Positions 1 to 5,276 of a DNA stretch of 6,015 nucleotides are shown here, piece after piece. A program made the position numbers and the translations under genes. The DNA comes from UBA1774 sp045628925. Lineage in GTDB: Bacteria; Bacillota; Clostridia; Oscillospirales; Oscillospiraceae. Location of the stretch: the NCBI GenBank assembly GCA_045628925.1, contig JAZQQF010000021.1, positions 1-6,015 of the forward strand, in the 5' to 3' direction. Under the pieces are notes generated by a model. That model saw only the letters and a list, made by a program, of their open reading frames with translations. It was not told where the DNA came from and ran no database searches. Position 1 is the first letter of the stretch, and each line of letters starts with the position of its first letter.

Positions 1-30
1 CGGCGAACTCTGCGAGGCTTGTTCGACTCC

Positions 31-70
31 AAAAAGAGATCCCATGACGGAGTTTTCCGTCATGGGATCT
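31..70 (-). terminator. Rho-independent terminator of the PBP gene
   Basis: A perfect 14-bp inverted repeat (37-50 with 57-70, AGATCCCATGACGG and its complement) encloses a 6-nt loop. Read on the minus strand the hairpin is followed by CTTTTT (36-31), a classical intrinsic terminator. It begins 5 nt after the PBP stop codon (75-77). On the plus strand it is followed only by TTGCTT, so it would work less well for any transcript arriving from the left edge. Confidence 0.92.
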
Positions 71-74
71 TTGC

Positions 75-2915
75 TTAATAGGTCAGGTCTTCCGGGTTGC
101 CCTCGTCCGGTTCGTCCGGCGGCGCGGGCTCCACGGGAAGCTCCGCATCCGGCGGCGGGGTCTCCGGCGCGGGGGTCGGGGTCGGCTGCACGATGGGCGG
201 GGAAGCGGGGTTATCCGTATTGGCCGGTCCGTATCCGGGCGGCCGGATATACTTGGCCTTCCGGTAGGTGGCGTATTCCTCGTCGCTCATCTGCACGATG
301 TTGCCGGTGTAGGGGTCAATGAAATCGCCGGTGTCCGGGTCGATCAGATAGCCGGTGTACCAGTCGATCTGCTTCCACGAATACTGGTCGATGAGTGTGT
401 CCGTTGCCGGGTCGTAATACATACCGGTATCGGGATTGATCAGATATCCGCGGGTGGATTCGATAAACCAGCCGGTCTTGGGATCGAGATTGTGGGAGCG
501 GCAGGAGACCAGCGACTGCTTCGTGTAATTCGTCGCCTGTGCGATGCGAGCCTTCAGCGCGGATTCGCTGGAATACCACGACTTGCGGGGATAGCTGCCG
601 TTGCGGAAATAGAGCGGCAGGGTGATGTCCTCATCGGTCTTGGAAAGATCCAGCACACTTCGCCGGATCTTGCAGTCCGCCGGGCAGTTGGGGCCGCAGA
701 GATCCATGCTGGTGGAACAGAGGGTGGTATACACGTGGACGTTGCAGGCGGTGGTGGGGATATCGTTGGGGTTCATATAGAGGGTCATGGTCCGGTCGCC
801 GCGAACCTCATGGCTGCAGGCGTCGGAGGCCAGCAGGCCCGTGTCGCAGCAGATGGTCACGCGCTTCATGCCCTCCGGCGTGGCAAACTGGGTGTCCTCA
901 TAGCCGTAGTAGTCATGCACACGCTCCATGACCTGCCGCCACATACCGGTAGCCGGGTTGGAGGAACCCATGTTTTCGGGGATGTCGTAGCCCGTCCAGA
1001 CGGAGGCCAGCAGGTAGGGGGTATAGGCGCAGTACCAGCGGTCTTTCCAGTCGCTGGAGCCGCCGGACTTGCCCGCGACGGCCATATTGCCGAACTTGGA
1101 GAGCCAGCCGGTGCCGCGGTTGGCGGCATTGTTCAGCATCTCCGTCATATAATAGGCGGTGGTCGAGCTGACGGCCACGTGGCTTTCCGGGATATTTTCA
1201 TAGACCAGCTTGCCGTTGAAGTCCTCGATGCGGGAATAGGTGCGGCCCTCGGTATAGATACCGTCGTTGCAGAAGATGGTGTAGGCCTGACACATTTCCC
1301 GAACGGTCTCGCCGTAGCTCAGCTGTCCCAGCGCCATGCCGGGGTAGTTGATATCGGTCAGCGGCCCGTCCGCGACCAGATGGGTGAAGCCCAGCTTGTT
1401 CACCAGCTGGTCATAGGCGACCTGCGGCGTGAGCATATCGATCATCTGTGCGGCGACGGTGTTGATGGAGACCTGCAGCGCATAGCGCAGGGTCACGCCG
1501 CCTTCGTTCTGCGAGTCGTCGTTATTGGGGTACCAGTTGGAACCGTTGAGCTTCACAAGGTCGCTGTCGTCAAAGATCGTCCACGGCCAGACGAGGCCCT
1601 TGTCCAGACAGAGGGAATAGGAGGACAGCGGCTTGATGGTACTGCCGGGGCTGCGCTCCATCTGCGTGGCGCGGTTGAAGATGCGGGAGCCGGACTTCTT
1701 GCCGATGCCGCCGCTGAGACCCAGAATGTCGCCGGTCTTGGGATCCATCAGCACGATGGCGCTCTGCAGATCCTGCCCGGAGCTTTTCCGGTAGCCGCTG
1801 GGGATGTTATCGAAGGTGGAATACACGTCGTCGATGATATCCTGCACACCCATGTCGATGACGGCGTAGATATTGTAGCCCGCGCTGAACAGCAGCGTTT
1901 CGGCGGTGTCGTAATCCACGTCCTTCAGCTCCATCAGGTCGTGGATGACGTCCTCGATGAGAGCGTCCACATACCAGCTGGTGTAGCGCCCGCCGATGCC
2001 GGTGAGGGTGCTGTCGTCCTCGTCGCTGGCATAGTCCAGCACCAGCTCCCGGGCCTTTTCCTCCTTCAGCTGGGCCTCCGTCTCGATGTATCCGTATTTA
2101 TACATCTCGTCCAGAATGGTCTCCTGCCGCTTCTTGTTGGCCTCGGGATGCTCGAAGGGGTCGTACATACTGGGGTTATTGGTGATGCCGATGATGGCCG
2201 CGCACTCCGCCGCCGTCAGCTCGCTCTGATCCTTGCCGAAATAGTAGCGGGAGGCGGACTGAACGCCCTTCTTCCGGTTGCCGAAATAGACGGCGTTCAG
2301 ATACCATTCCACGATCTCTTCCTTCGTGTAGGTCTTTTCCAGCTTCAGCGCGCGGAAGATCTCCACCAGCTTGCGCTTGACGGTCATATCGTCGTACTGC
2401 GTGACGTTTTTCAGCAGCTGCTGCGTCAGCGTCGAGCCGCCGAACACACTGTCGGAATCCGAGAAGAACACGGTGTAGAACGCGCCGAAGGTGCGGAACC
2501 AGTCCACCCCGTAATGCTCATAGAAGCGGTGGTCCTCGATGGCCACGGCAGCCTTCTCAAAATAGGGGTTCAGCTCCTCATAGTTCACCCACTGGCGGTC
2601 GCCGTCCTTGCCGCTGAGCCGCTCCAGCACTTCATACTGCTGGGTATTCTTGTCCCAGTACCAGATGGTGCTGGTCTGATTCAGGCTGTATTCGCTCAGG
2701 GAGACCGACAGGTCCTCCGACAGGGTATTCCGCACATAGGCGGAGAAGATAAGCACAAAGAGGAAGCCGGTGCAGATGATAATGAGCAGAATGGTGAGCA
2801 CGATCTTCAGCGCAAGCCCGATGATGCGGCCGACCGTTCTGCCCGCACCGCCGGCCGCTTCCGCCGCCAGCTGCTTTTTATTCAGGTTCTGAAACCATTC
2901 CTGAAAACCGGACAA
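75..2915 (-). CDS. Class A penicillin-binding protein (bifunctional glycosyltransferase/transpeptidase, PBP1A type) with octapeptide-repeat tail
   Basis: This enzyme polymerises lipid II glycan strands and cross-links stem peptides outside the membrane. I start it at TTG (2915-2913), 946 aa, because a strong SD (GAGGTGATC) lies just upstream; the longer frame to an ATG at 3095 would run through the promoter. Residues about 32-59 are one membrane anchor after a short cytoplasmic N-terminus. The GT51 domain (about 80-285) has EDHRFYEHYGVD with catalytic E127, GGSTLTQQLLKN (159-170), RKLVE with the second glutamate at 185, and YLNAVYFG (205-212). The transpeptidase domain has the STIK active-site motif (S425, K428), SIN (483-485) and KSG (616-618) in place of the usual KTG. 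Eight cysteines lie at 689-748, followed by eight octapeptide repeats (811-874) and a Pro/Glu/Asp tail (about 891-946). It is longer than typical clostridial PBP1A mainly because of this C-terminus. It is monocistronic: own promoter and terminator. The family call is certain; the exact ortholog name (ponA, pbpA) is not. Confidence 0.96.
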   Translation of the reverse strand: MSGFQEWFQNLNKKQLAAEAAGGAGRTVGRIIGLALKIVLTILLIIICTGFLFVLIFSAYVRNTLSEDLSVSLSEYSLNQTSTIWYWDKNTQQYEVLERLSGKDGDRQWVNYEELNPYFEKAAVAIEDHRFYEHYGVDWFRTFGAFYTVFFSDSDSVFGGSTLTQQLLKNVTQYDDMTVKRKLVEIFRALKLEKTYTKEEIVEWYLNAVYFGNRKKGVQSASRYYFGKDQSELTAAECAAIIGITNNPSMYDPFEHPEANKKRQETILDEMYKYGYIETEAQLKEEKARELVLDYASDEDDSTLTGIGGRYTSWYVDALIEDVIHDLMELKDVDYDTAETLLFSAGYNIYAVIDMGVQDIIDDVYSTFDNIPSGYRKSSGQDLQSAIVLMDPKTGDILGLSGGIGKKSGSRIFNRATQMERSPGSTIKPLSSYSLCLDKGLVWPWTIFDDSDLVKLNGSNWYPNNDDSQNEGGVTLRYALQVSINTVAAQMIDMLTPQVAYDQLVNKLGFTHLVADGPLTDINYPGMALGQLSYGETVREMCQAYTIFCNDGIYTEGRTYSRIEDFNGKLVYENIPESHVAVSSTTAYYMTEMLNNAANRGTGWLSKFGNMAVAGKSGGSSDWKDRWYCAYTPYLLASVWTGYDIPENMGSSNPATGMWRQVMERVHDYYGYEDTQFATPEGMKRVTICCDTGLLASDACSHEVRGDRTMTLYMNPNDIPTTACNVHVYTTLCSTSMDLCGPNCPADCKIRRSVLDLSKTDEDITLPLYFRNGSYPRKSWYSSESALKARIAQATNYTKQSLVSCRSHNLDPKTGWFIESTRGYLINPDTGMYYDPATDTLIDQYSWKQIDWYTGYLIDPDTGDFIDPYTGNIVQMSDEEYATYRKAKYIRPPGYGPANTDNPASPPIVQPTPTPAPETPPPDAELPVEPAPPDEPDEGNPEDLTY
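294..485 (-). repeat. Eight tandem octapeptide repeats in the PBP C-terminus
   Basis: Residues 811-874 of the PBP divide without gaps into eight 8-residue units: DPKTGWFI, ESTRGYLI, NPDTGMYY, DPATDTLI, DQYSWKQI, DWYTGYLI, DPDTGDFI, DPYTGNIV. The consensus is D-P-x-T-G-x-[FYL]-[IY]; units 3, 7 and 8 fit well, and units 2 and 5 are the most diverged. The DNA copies have diverged too, so this is an old, selected protein repeat and not a recent slippage product. It lies outside the membrane, between the cysteine-rich segment and the Pro-rich tail. The function is unknown; wall or partner binding is a guess. Confidence 0.8.
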
Positions 2916-2918
2916 AGA

Positions 2919-2927
2919 GATCACCTC
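2919..2927 (-). promoter_or_regulatory. Ribosome binding site that fixes the TTG start of the PBP gene
   Basis: GAGGTGATC on the minus strand is complementary to the 3' end of 16S rRNA over nine bases. The GAGG core is 8 nt from TTG (2915-2913), in frame with the PBP. No ATG or GTG at a suitable distance competes. Confidence 0.85.
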
Positions 2928-2948
2928 GCTTGGACAGATGAGAAATGC

Positions 2949-2973
2949 TGCGTCCGACCCGTTTCCGGACGCA
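2949..2973 (-). promoter_or_regulatory. Hairpin in the PBP 5' leader
   Basis: An 8-bp perfect stem (TGCGTCCG / CGGACGCA) with a 9-nt loop starts about 7 nt after the predicted transcription start and ends about 20 nt before the SD. No T-tract follows directly, so it is not a good terminator. It may protect the mRNA 5' end or bind a regulator; that is inference. Confidence 0.6.
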
Positions 2974-2986
2974 AAGATACTTGTAC

Positions 2987-3016
2987 AATATATACCGAAC
3001 CACGGGCCGCTGTCAA
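2987..3016 (-). promoter_or_regulatory. Sigma-A promoter of the PBP gene
   Basis: The minus strand has a consensus -35 TTGACA (3016-3011), an 18-nt spacer and a -10 TATATT (2992-2987). Transcription would begin near 2980, giving a leader of about 65 nt before the TTG start. Confidence 0.8.
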
Positions 3017-3035
3017 TGAAGAAACCATGAATTAT

Positions 3036-3107
3036 CCGCTTCCCGACGTCCAAAGCGGCAGGAAAGCGGAAAGTCGCCCGCTTTTCCTGTTGCATTCTGC
3101 CCGCTTT
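3036..3107. repeat. Cluster of five AAGCGG boxes in the divergent control region
   Basis: AAGCGG-type boxes occur at 3036-3041 (inverted), 3052-3058, 3063-3069, 3078-3084 (inverted) and 3101-3107 (inverted). Boxes 1/2 and 3/4 form inverted pairs. Boxes 4 and 5 lie in a 10-bp direct repeat (CCCGCTTTTC at 3077-3086 and 3100-3109), and box 5 falls in the spacer of the plus-strand promoter. This could be an operator for either divergent gene, or partly a GC-rich coincidence. Confidence 0.45.
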
Positions 3108-3118
3108 TCGGGTAAAAT
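3090..3118 (+). promoter_or_regulatory. Sigma-A promoter of the DUF1292 gene
   Basis: TTGCAT (3090-3095), a 17-nt spacer and TAAAAT (3113-3118) match the sigma-A consensus well. The expected start near 3125 gives a leader of about 26 nt. The -35 elements of this and the opposing PBP promoter are about 74 bp apart. Confidence 0.78.
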
Positions 3119-3150
3119 CATCTCATTCCGCACAAAAGGAGCGAGGAAGC

Positions 3151-3450
3151 ATGGCAAAGGATCTGGAAAAAGAAGACGAATACGGCGACGATTACGTGGT
3201 CATTACCGATGAGGACGGGCAGGAATACGAGCTGGAGCTGCTGGATACGATCCCCTTTGAGGGAAAGGAATACCGTGCGTTCCTGCCGGTCAGCGAAGAC
3301 GACGAGGAACCTTATGAAATGATCCTCTTCCGCGTGGTGGAGGAGGACGGCGAGGAGCTACTGGAGGTCATCGACGACGAGGACGAGATGGAGCGGGTCT
3401 ATGCCGCGTTCATGGAGCGCCTGTTCGACGAGGACGAGGAAGAAGAGTAA
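3151..3450 (+). CDS. DUF1292 domain protein (YrzB-like), highly acidic
   Basis: A 99-aa cytoplasmic protein of the DUF1292 family, which is widespread in Firmicutes and has no established biochemical role. The family signature is visible as ITDEDGQEYELELLDTIPFE (18-37), followed by GKEYRAFLPV and a strand-rich core with ILFRVVEEDGEELLEVIDDE (58-77), then an amphipathic helix and a run of acidic residues to the end. By my count 42 of 99 residues are Asp or Glu against 7 Lys/Arg, so it is strongly anionic. There is no signal peptide or membrane segment. The ATG is supported by AAAGGAG (3135-3141) 9 nt upstream. In many Firmicutes this family sits beside ruvX/yrrK and alaS; here it has its own promoter and terminator, so the usual operon context is missing. 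Confidence 0.9.
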   Translation: MAKDLEKEDEYGDDYVVITDEDGQEYELELLDTIPFEGKEYRAFLPVSEDDEEPYEMILFRVVEEDGEELLEVIDDEDEMERVYAAFMERLFDEDEEEE

Positions 3451-3469
3451 CGCAGCCCGAAAACAACAA

Positions 3470-3514
3470 AAAAGTGCCGGATCTCTCCGAATCATCGGGA
3501 AATCCGGCACTTTT
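3470..3514. terminator. Bidirectional intrinsic terminator between the DUF1292 gene and the minus-strand RNA
   Basis: AAAAGTGCCGGAT (3470-3482) pairs perfectly with 3502-3514; the loop holds a small inner stem (CCGA/TCGG). Plus strand: TTTT ends the stem and CTGCG follows, ending the DUF1292 transcript 20 nt after its stop. Minus strand: the stem runs into TTTTTTGTTGTTTT, a better T-tract. The stronger minus-strand tail suggests that a real transcript arrives from the right, which fits the ncRNA. CGCAG (3451-3455) and CTGCG (3515-3519) can extend the pairing. Confidence 0.88.
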
Positions 3515-3521
3515 CTGCGTT

Positions 3522-3741
3522 TGAAAAGGTCCCCCGCGTATGCCGTGTGAACCCGTTTATAACCTGCACAGATGGCAGGTGGGCCGCCTCCCTGCGGCTG
3601 CTCTGCTTCCAACGTCCTTCCACGCTCCGGCACAGGGCAGGGAGGGGAAGGGAGGCCTGCAATACGCAGCAGGAGAAAGCATCCCGTTTCGTAGATGTGG
3701 GTTCTAAAAGAGCCCATCACGAACACGGCAGGGGCTTCTGC
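3522..3741 (-). ncRNA. ssrS: Structured small RNA, probably 6S RNA
   Basis: 6S RNA mimics an open promoter and sequesters sigma-A RNA polymerase. The minus strand here has no credible protein, but its two ends pair: CCCC-TGCCGTGT (3734-3723) with ACACGGCA (3548-3541) and GGGG (3535-3532), separated by a bulge, with GAAG/CTTTTC possible outside. Inside is a large unpaired stretch, with GATG (3683-3680)/CATC (3574-3571), GCAGG (3660-3656)/CCTGC (3579-3575), GCCTCCCT (3656-3649)/AGGGAGGC (3593-3586) and CTTCC/GGAAG forming a long apical arm. A closed base, central bubble and long arm, about 220 nt in all, is the 6S layout. The bubble segment with TTTTAGAACCCACATCTACG and AAACGGG resembles what I recall of clostridial 6S RNAs; this is memory, not a search. 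A promoter and terminator flank it. Exact ends are uncertain. That it is a structured ncRNA is more certain than that it is 6S. Confidence 0.68.
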
Positions 3742-3770
3742 AGGTCTGACCGCGTGCGGTTCCGCCTGCA
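3739..3770 (-). other. 5' hairpin of the ncRNA primary transcript
   Basis: TGCAGG (3770-3765) pairs with CCTGCA (3744-3739), and inside it ACCG pairs with CGGT around a CACG loop, with a symmetrical purine-rich internal loop (CGGA opposite CAGA). The predicted transcription start (about 3769) falls at its base, so it would be the first structure in the RNA, ahead of the 6S-like body. It could be removed by processing to give the mature 5' end; this is inference. Confidence 0.5.
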
Positions 3771-3775
3771 AGGAT

Positions 3776-3804
3776 AATGTACCACATTTGCGCGGAAATA
3801 TCAA
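3776..3804 (-). promoter_or_regulatory. Sigma-A promoter of the minus-strand ncRNA
   Basis: Minus strand: TTGATA (3804-3799), a 17-nt spacer, TACATT (3781-3776). Initiation is expected near 3769. No protein gene follows on this strand before the terminator at 3514-3470, which supports a non-coding transcript of about 300 nt. Confidence 0.68.
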
Positions 3805-3861
3805 GGGTAAAAGGCTGTAAGTTTTTGCCGATTTGATTCGCCTTTCCGCGTTCCGCCCCTC

Positions 3862-3890
3862 TTGACAGAACCCATGCGGAATGATAAGCT
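3862..3890 (+). promoter_or_regulatory. Promoter of the URO-D family gene
   Basis: Consensus TTGACA (3862-3867), a 17-nt spacer and a weak -10 TAAGCT (3885-3890) helped by an upstream TG (extended -10). The start would be near 3897, leaving a leader of about 60 nt in which TGTCC (3911-3915) can pair with GGACA (3925-3929). A TTG inside this -35 opens a longer frame, but it would lie upstream of the transcription start and is not the gene start. Confidence 0.65.
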
Positions 3891-3957
3891 GTGCGCAGAA
3901 ATGTTAAACTTGTCCAAGACGAGCGGACAGAACAAGACGGAGTTTGGAGGAATTGAC

Positions 3958-5211
3958 ATGACGCCTGAGAACAAAAAGAAATATGAAGAGAAAAAAGCGA
4001 GAGTCTATGCCGCGCTGAACCTGCAGGAGCCCGACCGGGTGCCCGCAACGCCGTCCGCGTCCATTTTCCCCATCCTGAATGCGGGTTACACCGTGGGCGA
4101 AGTGGTCTACGATACCAGCATGGAAAAGATGAAGGACGCGCTCATCAAGTACGTGAACGAGTACGACCCGGACTGCAACCCCGGCCTGTGCAATGTGCTG
4201 CCCGGCGAAGGTCCCGCGCTGGAGCTGCAGCAGCCCACCACCAACCGCTGGGCCGGTATGCCCGGCGACGTGATCGACATCAACTCCATTCAGCAGCACA
4301 TCGAGTTCCCCATGCTGCTGGACGAGGAATTTGAGGAGTATGAGAAGGATCGCCTCGGGTGGACGCTTCGGAAGCAGCTGCCCCGCGGCAGTAAGCTGCT
4401 GGAGCCGCTTGCCGCTATCGCCTCCGGGCGGATGATGGGCGTCACCGGCGTGGCGAACGTGTTCTCCACTCCCGAGTTCAAAAAGATGATCAAGGACCTG
4501 TGGGCCATCTCCGATTTCTATGCCGAGCATAACCGCATTTCCGCCGAAGTGGTCGCTGCCGTGGAGGAGGAAGGCTACCCCATGTTCCAGGGCGGCATGG
4601 CCGGCGCGCCGTTCGACAGCTACAGTAACGGGATGCGCGGCACGATCCTCAGCCTCAGCGACCTGTATGACAACGAGGAGTTCGTGCTGGCCCGCGTGGA
4701 GGAGAATTACGAGAACGCGGTGAACATGATCCGCATGGGCAAGGGCCACAACGACGGCGCCTTCGTCTTCATGCCGCTGCACAAGGGCATGGACGGGTTC
4801 ATGAGCGCCGAGCATTATGAGAAGTTCTACTGGAAGTATCTGCGCGGCGTCATCTATGAGATCATCGACGCGGGCAAGACCCCCTACGTTTACACCGAGG
4901 GCAAGTACAACACCCGTCTGGACTTCCTGAAGGAAGTGCCCAAGGGCAAGGTCATCTACCACTTTGAGGACGTGGATATGGCGGTGGCCAAGAAGAAGCT
5001 GGGCGACGTGGCCTGCATCACCGGCGGCTTCCCCACGTGGAAGCTGGCGTGGAGCAGCAAGGAGGAGATCGTGGACGAGGTGAAGCGCCTCATCGACACC
5101 TGCGCCCCCGGCGGCGGCTATATCTTCGAGTGCTCCAGCGGCCTGGACAACTGCAAGAAGGAAAACGTCCACGCCATGTTCGAGACCGTAAGGGAATACG
5201 GCAAATACTGA
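3958..5211 (+). CDS. Uroporphyrinogen decarboxylase (URO-D) superfamily protein, methyltransferase-like branch, not HemE
   Basis: A 417-aa soluble TIM-barrel protein of the URO-D superfamily, which contains HemE and the corrinoid-dependent methyltransferases (MtaA, MtbA, CmuA). The ATG at 3958 has a strong SD (TGGAGG, 3945-3950) 7 nt upstream. Recognisable parts are the N-terminal helix ending in DRVP (26-29), PLHKGMDGFMS (273-283), GKTPYVYTEG (306-315), KVIYHFEDVDM (331-341), the glycine-rich ACITGGFPTW and the C-terminal CAPGGGYIFECSSGLDN (382-398) before ENVHAM. HemE's N-terminal arginine-rich substrate motif is absent. At the place where MtaA-like enzymes carry the zinc-binding HxC, this protein has YTEG, so a canonical zinc thiol-methylation site is not evident, although Cys391 and Cys399 remain near the C-terminus. 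No corrinoid protein, activator or transporter is next to it. The family is secure; substrate and reaction are unknown. It is probably monocistronic, with a hairpin downstream. Confidence 0.9.
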   Translation: MTPENKKKYEEKKARVYAALNLQEPDRVPATPSASIFPILNAGYTVGEVVYDTSMEKMKDALIKYVNEYDPDCNPGLCNVLPGEGPALELQQPTTNRWAGMPGDVIDINSIQQHIEFPMLLDEEFEEYEKDRLGWTLRKQLPRGSKLLEPLAAIASGRMMGVTGVANVFSTPEFKKMIKDLWAISDFYAEHNRISAEVVAAVEEEGYPMFQGGMAGAPFDSYSNGMRGTILSLSDLYDNEEFVLARVEENYENAVNMIRMGKGHNDGAFVFMPLHKGMDGFMSAEHYEKFYWKYLRGVIYEIIDAGKTPYVYTEGKYNTRLDFLKEVPKGKVIYHFEDVDMAVAKKKLGDVACITGGFPTWKLAWSSKEEIVDEVKRLIDTCAPGGGYIFECSSGLDNCKKENVHAMFETVREYGKY

Positions 5212-5225
5212 GCATTTAGCACGCG

Positions 5226-5257
5226 GCGGGCCGCTCTCACCGGAGCGGCCCGCGTTT
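5226..5257 (+). terminator. GC-rich hairpin terminator after the URO-D family gene
   Basis: An 11-bp stem (5226-5236 with 5243-5253, CGGGCCGCTC core) with a 6-nt loop is followed by only TTT within CGTTTCATG. The stem is very stable but the T-tract is short, so termination may be partial. It lies 14 nt after the stop codon and about 20 nt before the next start, so some read-through into the glycohydrolase gene is plausible. Confidence 0.7.
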
Positions 5258-5276
5258 CATGATGGGAGGGATCAGA

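Noticed and set aside
10..36. tRNA-like T-arm (GTTCGACTCC) near the left edge
   Set aside because: The loop looks right, but the flanking bases do not form a 5-bp T-stem and no CCA or acceptor stem pairing is visible.
1..78. Possible C-terminal end of an upstream plus-strand protein (frame 1, reading to a TAA at 76-78)
   Set aside because: The frame is only 25 codons long in this window, passes through both arms of the terminator hairpin and cannot be assigned to a family. More sequence to the left would be needed.
492..3212. A 906-codon open frame on the plus strand opposite the PBP gene
   Set aside because: It is antisense to a PBP with all catalytic motifs, its translation is a low-complexity Ala/Val/Gly/His mix with no recognisable domain, and it runs over the PBP promoter and the DUF1292 start. 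It is explained by GC-rich codon bias in the opposite strand.
3744..3770. T-box-like GGCGGAACCGC motif on the minus strand
   Set aside because: It only loosely resembles the T-box core GGGTGGNACCGCG, there is no specifier stem or downstream aminoacyl-tRNA or amino-acid gene on that strand, and the segment is explained by a local hairpin.
3358..3804. A 148-codon minus-strand frame and a 76-codon plus-strand frame (3547-3777) in the intergenic gap
   Set aside because: Neither has a credible ribosome binding site or domain. The minus-strand one overlaps its own promoter and runs into the DUF1292 gene. The paired arms and flanking signals fit a non-coding RNA better.
3700..3957. A cobalamin or other riboswitch upstream of the URO-D family gene
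   Set aside because: The predicted plus-strand promoter at 3862 leaves a leader of only about 60 nt with one weak hairpin; no B12-box or other aptamer core is visible.
3862..3957. A longer N-terminus for the URO-D family protein starting with TTG at 3862
   Set aside because: That TTG is part of the -35 element, it has no SD, and the extra 32 residues do not resemble the family N-terminus. The ATG at 3958 has a strong SD at ideal spacing.
3904..5172. A 422-codon open frame on the minus strand opposite the URO-D family gene
   Set aside because: It is the same kind of shadow, rich in His/Val/Leu/Gly, with no domain and no ribosome binding site, opposite a clear conserved gene.
3958..5211. Identification as HemE (heme biosynthesis uroporphyrinogen decarboxylase)
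   Set aside because: The conserved HemE N-terminal substrate-binding motif is missing, the protein is longer than usual HemE, and no other heme gene is nearby.
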